Below, piece by piece: positions 13,501-24,604 of a stretch of DNA of 64,000 nucleotides. Both the position numbers and the translations under genes were made by a program. Below the pieces are notes generated by a model. The model was not told the DNA's origin. It did no database searches and worked only from the letters and a program-made list of their open reading frames with translations. Each line of letters opens with the position of its first letter. The stretch's first letter is position 1. The stretch is from positions 13,126,898-13,190,897 of the forward strand of contig VZDJ01004378.1 of the NCBI GenBank assembly GCA_008694505.1, in the 5' to 3' direction. Origin of the DNA: Cyanoderma ruficeps. Taxonomy: Eukaryota > Chordata > Aves > Passeriformes > Timaliidae.

Positions 13501-14266
13501 GCAAGGATATTACACATGCTGGGCTTGAATTTGCTATTTTAGCACAAACAAACAAGCTTCAGTCCTCTAGGATATGCAAAGGGCAGGAAGGCAGGTGTCT
13601 GTACCATCCTTTAGACCCATCCCAGGGAGATGTATGGCTCCTAAGGACCTCCAGATATAAGTGTCATGACTGATACAGGACGTTTCAGCAATCCCCTGCC
13701 TTTGTAATCCAAAAGCAGTTCAGGACACACAGGTTTTAATGAGACAGCATGTCAGTGGCTAGAGAGGGACCTATAACTAGAGAAAGGGAGGGATGTAAAA
13801 CTATCATACTGTTTGTGGTTTGCAAAACCACAAAGGCAGCTGCTGTTGAAGCAGTAGAAACAATGACATCGAAACCAGCATGTAAGTTATAGTTTCATTT
13901 GTTACCCAGCCTTTTCTTTTGCTTTTATAGGTCTTAATCACATGGACTATGTTTTAAAAATAAATGCTTTTCATTTTCAAGCAGTAACACAACATTAAAT
14001 AAATACTGGCAAGACATAGCACAGCTATTCCCCAGCACGATTTTGTGCAGCTCAGCAAGTAATTTCACCTGCTGAGGGAACTCAGGCAAGCAACCAGGCA
14101 ATCTCATAAGGCCACTAAATCAGTGTAAACAAAGTCTATTTTGACTGGAGCAGAGCACAATCTTAAGTTCATAAGCAGAAGAATTTGCAGCTTATACTTC
14201 TTAATAGCAAGTTTAATACTAGCTGAGTTTGGCAGAAATCACAGAAGTGTTGTAAAGCCATTCTGG
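13501..14266. other. Unique non-coding DNA
   Basis: No gene or repeat family seen. A short palindromic stretch (GTTTGTGGTTTGCAAAACCACAAAG) near 13811-13835 gives a small hairpin: GTGGTTT and AAACCAC arms around TGCA-type loop sequence. Confidence 0.5.
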
Positions 14267-14324
14267 TTGTTTGTTTGTTTGTTTGTTTGTTTGTTTGTTT
14301 GTTTGAGATGAGATGAGATGAGAT
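14267..14324 (+). repeat. Compound microsatellite (TTTG)n-(GAGAT)4
   Basis: About nine to ten perfect TTTG units (14267-14305) run directly into four perfect GAGAT units (14305-14324). Likely length-polymorphic. Confidence 0.9.
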
Positions 14325-16459
14325 ACTAAGAGCTTGCAGGAATATTCATTTCCTGAGAAATGCTGAACAAAGAATGTAAGACGTATTTCACAGGAATAAT
14401 TTATGATTCATCAGTCTTACTCAGAGGTGTTATCTTGTTTTTCAAACATGTAGCTTGAAAATGGATAAAAATCCTTTACATTTCAAAAAGTAAATAACAA
14501 CAAATAAAAGAAAATAAATTAAAATCAACAATCAAAAAATCCATGAGGCTCCCAAATAGTTTAGATTTCAGCAGTGTGTTCCTGATGTGACTGAACTGCC
14601 ACTTTCAAGCCCTCTTGGCAGCAGGTCCAGGCACCTATCCAGGTGCTCCTGGGGATGGCACATCCCACTGCAGAGCTGGGCCGGGAGACAAGGAAAGCAG
14701 CATCACAGAGCTGCCCTCTGGCCACTGTTGAACAACTTAGTGGCTCACTAGTTTATTTCATTGTTGTGCACTGAAATAGGTATTTTTTGGAACCAGGATA
14801 AGCGCTGATAAGACTGTTTTTAAAAAAAAAACGGGGATTTTATTTAGTGTGTGTGATTTTTCTGTATAGGTATGATGTCAGATTTGCAGTACCTGCAATA
14901 TATACAGTGAGCTCTGAAGGATCAAGCCATGTCCTGCAATAAAATCCCAACAGGCTCCAGCAGTCATGTTTTGAAAAAATTGAAAAAGAGTTCTAGCTAA
15001 AAGCTTTTGCTGAATGTGCCTTTCAAATATTCTCCTGGCTGCACGTGGACAAAGGGCTTAGTACATTTCAAGAACACAGCAAATACTTCTTCAACAATCA
15101 CTAGGTGCGTTTTTTCTAATAGTGGCTTTCTGGAATTTGTTTATTAGAGGTGGATCAGGAAAATTGGAAAACTAAGTCCAGAGTGGGTAAAAAGGAGAAA
15201 GATAATAGCCAAAGATATAGTAAAGAATTATTAATGAAAATGGTTTGGTAGCTTACCACATAAAAATATTTGTCCTGTTTATATGTTGGATGCATATTTG
15301 TAATTTTAATTCATTTTTTTTCCTTTGTAAGTGTGGAATTATTGGATCTAATCACCAATAATGGGACAGGGCAACCAAAAGGCATTCCGAGAGTTTTTTA
15401 TTTTATTATCAGTCTCAGTGAAGGCAGAGACACAAAAGATGGTAAAACTCACACCATAACAACAGAAGCCAAAGTTGTCTTTGTTACAAGGCCTTTAAAA
15501 CTATTTTTAGCCAATATGTTAATGCTAAAAGCTTACAAGTGTCTGCTTAAGCCAATCACTAAATACTACACATACACCTTACAGCATACAATAGTTGCTT
15601 CTTCTATATTTTTTGCAGCTCAGAAACTTTCTATGCTTCAAATATTTCAAGGCCAAAATTCAACTCTATTTCAAACCTCTATTTATGTAGGCTTATTATA
15701 ACACTTCAAAATTCCTCTGCTTTTTCAGTTCCCACATGGAAATCTGTATTTATCATGATATGGTCTTGCCTTGGTTTTCCACTGGATCTGAGCATTACTT
15801 TGTATTCTGTGATAAAGAGAGGTGGCAAAGAGCCATTTGCAATTCCCTGCTCCATGACCCATGACTGATCAATCTCAGTACATGTTAAAGCAGAGATGGT
15901 TCATCTCTAATGTATATTACTGAACTAAGGCCTCTATCACACTCCTGTCACTCTTAAACAAGCACTCTGACCCAGCACATGTTCCTTCTCTTTCTTTGTC
16001 CTGGGGGTAAAAAGATGAGGTTTGACAAATTACAGTTTTGGCACATATTTACAAGTACAAATTACAATTTACTCCAAAGCTTCTATGCAATGAAATACCC
16101 TTCAACAAGGATTTTCAGATGATGTAATGCCACTTTATGCAGTGTTAAGTGGGATTACCAGAGCAGAAAATGTGTATGTGCTTCCTTTTTGAATAGTTGT
16201 GTATTTACAGATGCCCACATAGAGAAAAATTGTCTTTCAGCATTAAAGTCTACAGGGCCCACATGGAGTCTAAAGCTTTTGCTGTTCAGCATGAGTAAAA
16301 TGACATAAAACAAACAAAAATACACTCCTTGCTATTGTCCTTTGGCTGGCACTATATTTTTACGTGTTAGATCATCAGGGCAGCAAAACATAAACTTGAT
16401 TATATAGTGCTGAAAAAACCCAACTGTGTCAATATGAATCTGCCCCAACAAAGCAATAT
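14325..16459. other. Unique AT-rich non-coding DNA
   Basis: No supported gene. A 143-codon open frame (15270-15701, plus) begins with a hydrophobic segment, but its base composition is that of the surrounding DNA and it has no recognised domain. A locally GC-richer stretch at about 14610-14725 matches no family I know. Confidence 0.5.
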
Positions 16460-16640
16460 CTCTCAAACCTCTTAATAAAGGACTGCGAGTCAAAGTGACA
16501 ATTGACAAGTGCTCAATAAGAGGTCAAAAACAACCATGCACACAGATTTGTTGAGGGCTTATGTTACCTATTTTTGATAAGTGAAACAATTGGCCTAAGT
16601 CATGTCACCTGAGGCTCTTCATATCTGAGGGAAGAGCAGT
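16460..16640. other. Candidate conserved non-coding element
   Basis: This is a complex, repeat-free block with clustered TGACA (MEIS/TGIF-type) cores, including TGACAATTGACA at 16496-16507, and further CAATTG and TAAT-like motifs. The call rests on texture and motif clustering only. Confidence 0.2.
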
Positions 16641-17318
16641 CGTGGAGTTGAAAAAGATTATAATGTTGGGTTTTTTTGCCCTTATGCCCTTCCAGGAGAG
16701 TTTGCTACATAGTTTCAAAGATAAATACAATATCAAAAGACAGTTGGCTTGAAACAAAGGTAAAATCTCTGTTTAGTTTACTTAGATTTAAATACATTAA
16801 TCCAAGAGCTAATATGATTGTGCAATACATACAGTTAGGTTACCCAATTAATTAGTGCATCTTATCAAGGGCAAGAGGAGACAGCTTCTTAAACACAGCT
16901 TAAAGAGACAGTAAAACAAAGTGAAGCACAAAGCAATTGACTGCTTATGCTAAGCAAGTGGCAGAGGAAATAGGCAAAGTGCTTTTAAAATCTCTTCTCT
17001 CTTAAGAACATTTGAGACATGGATGCTTGTGAAGAATTCCTTTATTTTCAGCCCATTTATGTATGAGAGAGGTAAAGAAGCCATGCTTTTCTTTTATCCT
17101 AGAAAAGTTTTCTTTATTGCAGTTGAATGCAGCCAAAGTCCTTAGCAGATTTCTGATTTCTCATCTGAATTTTGTGCGAGTTAAGTAGTTGAGTATTCCT
17201 GTAGTCTAGAACTGGGGTTCAGAGTGAAGAGGAGTTTTGGGCATGATAACTATGTGGGTCAGTAATGCTGAATTGTGAGAAATTGCCCTAGGAGGTCTGA
17301 CTGCTGCATTGGGAAGGA
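16641..17318. other. Unique non-coding DNA
   Basis: No gene, repeat family or distinctive structure is seen. Confidence 0.5.
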
Positions 17319-17401
17319 TGGAGGCAGGGAAAAAGGGAGGGAGAGAGTATGAGAGAGTGAGAGAAAGAGAATGGAAAGGAGGGAGGGAGGAAGAGAAGGA
17401 A
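17319..17401 (+). repeat. Polypurine (GA-rich) tract
   Basis: About 80 bases are almost entirely A and G on the plus strand, with GGGAGGGAGAGAG- and GGAGGGAGGGAGG-type runs and only a few interrupting T. It ends 86 bases before the LTR at 17488. Mirror-like purine tracts of this kind can adopt triplex DNA. Confidence 0.85.
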
Positions 17402-17487
17402 ACATCATTTGAATCTCCTAGAATCCTGTCCTCATCCATCCCCAGAGGCAGTTAAGGAGAGAAATATAAATCCCATTTTCTACACAT

Positions 17488-18064
17488 TGTGGTTTAACCC
17501 CAGCCAGCAGCCAAGCCCCATGCAGCCACTTGCTTACTCCCCCACCAACTGGATCAGGGAGGGAATCAGGAAGGTAAAAGCCAGTAAGATATGGGTTGAG
17601 ATAAAGGCAGTTTAATAGCGAAAGCAAAAGTTGAGCACACACAAGCAAAGCAAAACCCGGGGTTAATTCACTGCTTTGCAATGGCAGGCAGGGGTTCAGC
17701 CAGCACCAGGAGAGCAGGGCCCCATCATGTGTAATGGTTGCTGGGGAAGACAAACCCCATCACTCCAAATATCCCCCCTTCCTCCTCCTTTCCCCCACTG
17801 TATACACTGAGCATGATGTCACATGGTCTGGAATGTCCCTTGGTCAGTTTGGGTCACCTGTCCTGGCTGTGTCCCCTCCCAGCCCCCAGGCACCCCCAGC
17901 TTCCTCCCCAGTGTGGCAGTACCAGAAGCAGGAAAGGTCTTGGCTCTGTGTAACAGTAAAAAACCCATCTCTATTATCAACCCTGTATTCAGCACAAACC
18001 CAAAATACAGCCATACACCAGCCAGTGCTGGTAAGAAAATTATCTTACCTTGCCAAGACCAGCA
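17488..18064 (-). mobile_element. Solo LTR of an avian ERV (family A, probably ERVL-type)
   Basis: The plus strand begins TGTGGTTTAACCCCAGCC and ends ACCAGCA, so the element has the TG...CA ends of an LTR. The whole 577 bases follow a familiar bird LTR whose sense strand is the minus strand: an inverted ATTAAA poly(A) signal lies at 17611-17616, and the TATA-box position corresponds to about 17800 (here decayed to TGTATACAG on the minus strand). No gag, pol or env sequence adjoins, so it is a solo LTR left by recombination. The 5 bases on each side (ACACAT / TGCTAC) do not match, so either an end is misplaced by a few bases or the duplication has decayed. Confidence 0.8.
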
Positions 18065-20913
18065 TGCTACAACAAGCACAAAAGAGAGAATGTTAACTGT
18101 GAATATTGCCCAACCATCCTAAATTCACAGTGAGGGTTCACCCCTGCTTTTGCTGTCTGGGCTGAATGAACACATCAGCCCAAGTAGAAGCAGGGAGAAC
18201 CTCCTCTTTCACTGGCAGCAAATGACAAGTTTGTGAACTAAATATTCTTCACCTTATCTTGCCTTTTAAACTAGGGATCTTTCTCTCAGTTGCCCTAGTT
18301 ATAAAGGCAAACCAATGGATTTTTCTTTGTCTCACAAAAATAGCCTGAATTATTCCCATTAAAATGTAGAAGAGTATGCCCTGTGTATTCACCATATATG
18401 TGGGGCAAGTCACTTCCTGTCTTTAACTTTTCCATTTTATACACTTACTCTAAGAATTTTTATGTGTACTTAGTGTATGGTTAAATCTTCACCTCAAAGT
18501 TCTCAACAATTTTTTTCTATAATATTTTTTTCCAAAAGACAATTCAGGCATTGTTGTTTTGTTTGGATTTGTGTTTTCTTCCAATTAAAACAGTAAATTA
18601 ATGTAGTATTTATTATGCTAAAAAGATGCAGGAAATGCAATGGTAAGAATATATGATGGATTTAAGGGAGAAAAATGCTTTTAAAATCACTTTCCCATCT
18701 TTACCTCAGAGGGTAATAACATAGCTTAACTCTGGGGACTTCAGACTTGGTAGGGAATGCAAAGCAGAGTAATGAAAGGACTACAGCTATTCAAACTGAG
18801 CAGGATCTAATTGAATTACTAACAGATGGGAAATAATTAAATCATTTATTATCCCTTCACAATAAGTTAGCTCACAAGTATATCTCAGACAATAAAAAGG
18901 TTTTATCCAACCTTCTGCTAGGGATTTAAACTTTTTATCATCTCGTCTTCTCTGGATCTGTTACTTCACATCTCAGCTTAATCAACAACTACCTTGTCAA
19001 CATGAAATGATCTTTCCGGTTACTTAAAAACAAAAATACAAGGACAAACAAAGCACTTGAGTGTCGTACACAGGCATCTACTTTCATCTGACATTTAAAA
19101 ATGTCTAAGTGATACAACTGAAATGATTTGGGATCTTATGCAAACTTCTATAACACAAAGACCACAATTTTCAGATGAGGAAAGGGTTTGCCTTTGGGAG
19201 ACTGTTTCAGCCAACTGGATCTGCTATGACTTTTTACTCTCCTTTCTATATTGCCCAAAGGCTCAGTTCACTGAAGAATTGGTCACTGGACTGCTAAGAC
19301 AGCAATTTGTCCCCATTAGGCAACTAAATATTTGGTGGATGAGATTCAGGCTCTGGATAACAGTGAGGAACAGGTTGTCATGTCACTGCGGGATGCAAAT
19401 CCAGCCCAAGAACTCTTCAGAGTTATGGCAGTGCCAAGGAAGGACATGTAGTTGAAGTGAGGTGTGCTTCAGTGACTCAGGCCTGGATCCCTGAGGCAGG
19501 GAGGCAGCCTGCACTAGAGAACAGGTGTGGAACACACAGGACCATCAGTCTCACCATCTTGCCCAATTGGCCTGTACCCTGTGCTGACCAAGACCTTAAA
19601 GCTGAATCTGAGTCAGTACATTTTCCTCTGATAACAGCCAGAGGCAGCCTTAGTTAGTATGGACTGACAATATGTTATGCTCCTGATGTTAAACATTCCA
19701 AGTCCAAAATACAGAGAAAAGGATGGTTCCAGTTTTAAAGATAACTAAAGTGTATCAGAAAATAGGAATTAGAGAGTGAATGTACACTCATACGAAAAAA
19801 ATCTTGTTCAGCCCAAAAGGCTTACCGGTCTGAATAGACACTGTTAAATATGAAAACATGGAACTTGTAATGTCAAATTACTGTCTTCCTATTAGGGCTT
19901 CAGGGTAAACATCAAGCCAACAATTTTGGTTTCCATCAACTCCTTGAGACAAAATAAATAAAACCTCAGAGGCAATATTGTCACAAATAAGCAGATTCCT
20001 ACTATACACCCACCCAGAGGCTTCATGGTAATCAGGAATTTGTATCATCCTTTTCCATTTGCAAAAGCTTTGCAAAACTGAAGACAATGAGCACCTTTGC
20101 AGAAAAGAAGCCCAGGAAAAATTTTGAAAGCAGTTTCCATAATGAGGATCAATATTAATGTGTGTGTTGGTGAATTAAGGGTTGTTTTTTTTCAGTTTTA
20201 AACAGCACTGTAAGTACTTCATTCATCTAAGCACAAAAAAATACACTCATACATTTTTAATAAAATTTTAATTAATTTTTCAACTCTTTAGACAACAAAG
20301 CCTCTTTCATAAATTAATAAAAGGTAAATCTGCATAGGAAGTTTTCACTTTTATTTTAAGAAGAGTTTTAATACTTTTTTAACTGTAGGAGCCACAAAGC
20401 TGAAGATCTTTTTAGAGTTCTTTTAACAGTAATGTTCAAAACAATTTTTTAGACTGGTCTCAGAATTGAAGCTGTTATAAAATTAGACTCATCTTCTGAA
20501 TCTGAACTATCAAGACCCTTTTATAACTGACAAAATTTCAAATTCTAAGGGGTATCACTGGGAAATGGGAGTGCGTATATAATTTCTTTGCATTATAAAC
20601 CATGGTCCTACATCATCAAGCTTCTCAATATCCTAGATTTCATAATTTCTGACCCTGATCAGTATTCAGATGATCAAAGTCTAAGACTCAGAATCTCAAA
20701 CAAGGAAAACAAAGCAAAACACACATCCTTCTGCCCTCCACAAGAATAAAACCAAAGGGGAAAAAAACCTATTATGTCTGTGGAGGCTCTCAATATTCTC
20801 TCATGTTTTCAGATGGATCAGATACTAGAAACTCTGGTTTTTTTCTCTTACAACTGGCCTGTTTTAGATCCTAGACAAAGTCACCCCAGTAAACAATAAA
20901 ACCCATTGATAAA
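18065..20913. other. Unique AT-rich non-coding DNA
   Basis: No gene supported. Two plus-strand frames at 19123-19455 and 19457-19657 (110 and 66 codons) lie in a slightly GC-richer stretch but show no known domain and end in ordinary stops. Confidence 0.5.
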
Positions 20914-21440
20914 TCATGGAATCATAGAATGGTTTGGGTTGGATGGGACATTAAATATCATCTCATTCCAACCCCCCTGCCATGGGCAGGGACACCTTCC
21001 TCCAGACCAGGTTGCTCAAGACCCCATCCAACCTTGAATATTTGCAGGAATGGGGCATCCAAACTTCTCTGGGTTTCTGTGCTTCCCCACTCTCACAGTA
21101 AAGAATTCCTTCCTAACATCTAATCTAAACCCATTTTCTTTCAGTTTGAAGGCATTCCCCTTTGTCCTCTCTCTGCATGCTCTTGTAAAAAGTGCCTCTC
21201 CAGCTCTCTTGTAGGCTCCCTTCAGGTACTGAAAATATGCAATGGGATCACCATCCAGCCTTCTATTCTCCAGACTCAACAACCCCATCTCTCTCAGCCT
21301 TTCCTCATAGAAGAACAGTTCTTTTCCTCTAATTATCTATCTATGTGGCCCTGCTCTGGACTCACTCCAATAGGTCCACATCCTTTCTGTGCTGCAGACC
21401 CCAGAGCGGGATGCAGAACTCTGGGTAAATCACCTGACAC
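20914..21440 (-). mobile_element. CR1 LINE 3' end
   Basis: Reading the plus strand, the element opens with the inverted CR1 3' terminus (AATCATAGAATGGTTTGGG at about 20920), continues through the CCATGGGCAGGGACACCTTCC block (20980), the 3' UTR and the end of ORF2, and fades at about 21440 after the CTCAGCCTTTCCTCATAG and GGACTCACTCCAA blocks. It is 5'-truncated, like nearly all CR1 copies. It is fairly well preserved over 500 bases, so among the younger repeats in the window. Frames in it on either strand are by-products. Confidence 0.92.
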
Positions 21441-22489
21441 TTTTACAAATATTTCGATAAACTCCCAATTCCAGTCACATTCCTTATGAGGGTGTTATTG
21501 TCCATAAATATCTAACAAAGAATGTGATTTTTTTTACCCCATAATAGTAGAGTGCACATGTGATTTCAGTTTTATTCTATTAGTAAATGGGGGGGGGGTG
21601 TTAATGATTTATCTTTATTAATCTTTTCTCAAACATTAGCATAAAAATGTATTTTTTGTTCACTTGTACAGATCACAAAGCACTGAGCAGTTATGATATT
21701 CATTTTGCTTGTGATATTTCAATTTTGTGTGATCACAGTGTTGGCCATATTGAGAATCAAATCAGTGCACTGATGAGTAGCTTTTGTTCTCTCTTTGCCC
21801 AATGTGTTCTCACTAGATGACCACATTCTGTCATGCTGCCAGTCCCACAGAGAGTTTGAAGCACCTCATCAACACATTATCCTCTTCCATGAAGAGGATG
21901 GGAAACCAAAATTTCATAATTGTATTCATGTTGGAAGGCTTTTCTCAGGGGTGAAATACAGATTCTGCACATAAAAAGTGTTCTGGTCTTGGAAAAGAGC
22001 ACTTTGCTAAGAGAAAGTGACAGTTCACACAGCTTACCTGTCCTAGTAGGACAGATCTTTTTTATTCAAGGTAGCAAAAAAGCATTGCCTGTGAACAGAT
22101 GAAGAACTTTGAGATACATCAACATACATGATGAAAGGCTGAGCAACAGATGTTAGAGCAGAGTAACATCAGACTCACCACATTCAAAGGCTGGCATGGC
22201 TGCTAATTGCACAGAGGTAATATGACTTTCTGAGGGACTCAGAAAGGATTTCATAAGGTTAGGGGGAAAAGAGGAAGAGTGAAAATCAGGTAGATTGCCT
22301 AGCAACCCAGTGGAATGAAATGTTGAATATAGGGAGAATAACAATTTTGTTGGTAAAAAATAATTTTTTATTCTACTTGATACAGCCGGAAAAGATAGAC
22401 ATACTTATTGTCTTTTTAATCCCCATATGAGGTCTTCCATTGGAAGTTTTTTCTTTCTTATTAAGATACAGCAGTTAATTTAATGCCAT
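21441..22489. other. Unique AT-rich non-coding DNA
   Basis: Nothing is recognised except a G10 homopolymer at 21589-21598. Confidence 0.55.
21589..21598 (+). repeat. G10 homopolymer
   Basis: Ten consecutive G. Length is prone to sequencing error. Confidence 0.9.
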
Positions 22490-22980
22490 TTAACCTCTGC
22501 CTTCAAACTGTACCTCTGTGTGTGAGGCCACCATGCATACAAAAGCTATGAATGATTAAGACTAATTACGAGGTAACAAAGTGACAAGCTGAGTGTTTAG
22601 GTGTCTGGAAAAAGGCATGGATGACTTGGATTAAGATCACTCTTAGTAGGTGTGTCTATGGATCCATATATATGTGGCTTCAGATCTCCTCCCTGCTTCC
22701 CAAAATAACAGCAAATGCAGGAAAGGCGAAAAGAGAAACCAATTTGTTGCCAAGCTTATATTTCAGCCTGTCAGACATTTCAGCCATTAATACTGCATTT
22801 AAAAGTGAAGCTGTAGACTTGTGTGATGTGATCCATTGGCTAAACAGGAGCCATGACATTTTGCAGAAGCCAAAAGAGGTAATTATGGTGCTAAGAGCTT
22901 TTAGATTGGGAGCTGGAAGGCAATAATGAAACTGAAGAAAGGATGAACCATTACAGCCTCTATTGTTTACCATTAAAGAA
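22490..22980. other. Candidate conserved non-coding element or enhancer
   Basis: This complex, repeat-free block has homeodomain-type cores (TAATTAC at 22563-22569, GTAATTATGG at 22879-22888) and a FOX-like TTGTTTAC at 22963-22970. Both strands stay open for about 100 codons over the same bases (22621-22926 plus, 22680-22973 minus), yet neither translation shows a domain. I read this as a low stop density over a constrained sequence or as chance, not as a gene. Alignment to chicken, lizard or mammal would settle it. Confidence 0.3.
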
Positions 22981-23848
22981 ATGACAACAGATTTTGCTTT
23001 TATTGGAAAAACTCTAGTTTTTGGACTTTTCTTAAAAGCAGGATCAATTCTCCATTAATTGTGATTCATAGAACTATAGACACATTTCTTAGATTTCTTT
23101 TAATTATGCATATATAAATGCAAAAATTCTGTGAAGGAAAATCCTGTTTTATTCATCTTCTGTGTCAGAACAATCAGGATATAAAATTATCTGCAGAGAC
23201 ACAAACCAGTACTATTTCTCAGATGTTTTCACTTCAGTTTAGCAAAAGAAAAGACAGGAGGAAGCTTTATTACTACATTTAGCAGTATTCTTGGATAGAA
23301 TATTCACCATATTGTGAAATTAATGCCTATGTCATCATTTGATTATCCATCTTGCTGGAAGGCTACAATCATTATTTTGGCAAAGGAAAAAGGAAAAGAA
23401 AAGATCATCTTTGGTTAACAAATAGCTCTATTACTCCAGCTAGAAGGCAGAGCTTTCATTCTCCCATTCAATACATCATGGCACCCCTGGGGTTTTACTT
23501 TAATCAGAGAATTTTATTTATGCAAGCAAGATTAGCACATCAGCCCTTTAAAGGAATGAGAAGAATTCTTGATTCATCCATGTCCCTCTTAAGGTATTCA
23601 ATTCCAAACTGTAGATTCTGGTACATCAAAATTATCATGTTTTTCTCACAAAGTAGAAGAGCCATGTCTAAAAATGGCTGGACCTTGTATTTATTTCCCC
23701 AAAAAGAAGGAAGTTTTAATCTCTATCTGTGTAGATGTGATGTGAATTTGTTGAACTCCTCCAGTAGGTAAGTTTAAGAAGTATTTCAAATCCTTTTTGC
23801 AAAGAAATTCATTATTTCCTATCCAATTCTACAATAACAGTTATGGTT
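22981..23848. other. Unique AT-rich non-coding DNA
   Basis: No gene supported. A 139-codon plus-strand frame (23352-23771) has no recognisable domain. Confidence 0.5.
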
Positions 23849-23860
23849 AAAAAAAAAAAA
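23849..23860 (+). repeat. A12 run at gap edge
   Basis: Twelve A run directly into the gap. It could be a homopolymer that stopped the assembly or the tail of an unresolved retroposon. Confidence 0.85.
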
Positions 23861-24604
23861 NNNNNNNNNNNNNNNNNNNNNNNNNNNNNNNNNNNNNNNN
23901 NNNNNNNNNNNNNNNNNNNNNNNNNNNNNNNNNNNNNNNNNNNNNNNNNNNNNNNNNNNNNNNNNNNNNNNNNNNNNNNNNNNNNNNNNNNNNNNNNNNN
24001 NNNNNNNNNNNNNNNNNNNNNNNNNNNNNNNNNNNNNNNNNNNNNNNNNNNNNNNNNNNNNNNNNNNNNNNNNNNNNNNNNNNNNNNNNNNNNNNNNNNN
24101 NNNNNNNNNNNNNNNNNNNNNNNNNNNNNNNNNNNNNNNNNNNNNNNNNNNNNNNNNNNNNNNNNNNNNNNNNNNNNNNNNNNNNNNNNNNNNNNNNNNN
24201 NNNNNNNNNNNNNNNNNNNNNNNNNNNNNNNNNNNNNNNNNNNNNNNNNNNNNNNNNNNNNNNNNNNNNNNNNNNNNNNNNNNNNNNNNNNNNNNNNNNN
24301 NNNNNNNNNNNNNNNNNNNNNNNNNNNNNNNNNNNNNNNNNNNNNNNNNNNNNNNNNNNNNNNNNNNNNNNNNNNNNNNNNNNNNNNNNNNNNNNNNNNN
24401 NNNNNNNNNNNNNNNNNNNNNNNNNNNNNNNNNNNNNNNNNNNNNNNNNNNNNNNNNNNNNNNNNNNNNNNNNNNNNNNNNNNNNNNNNNNNNNNNNNNN
24501 NNNNNNNNNNNNNNNNNNNNNNNNNNNNNNNNNNNNNNNNNNNNNNNNNNNNNNNNNNNNNNNNNNNNNNNNNNNNNNNNNNNNNNNNNNNNNNNNNNNN
24601 NNNN
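23861..24604. other. Assembly gap, 744 N
   Basis: Unsequenced. Open frames drawn through it are artefacts. Confidence 0.99.

Noticed and set aside
14267..14324. CRISPR-like array
   Set aside because: It is a plain microsatellite without spacers, in a eukaryotic genome.
15270..15701. 143-codon frame with a hydrophobic start, as a possible membrane protein
   Set aside because: Composition equals the surrounding AT-rich DNA, no domain is seen and there is no splice or promoter support. Kept only as a note.
17206..18122. Cluster of frames of 68-120 codons
   Set aside because: They fall in the polypurine tract and the family-A LTR and show no protein motif.
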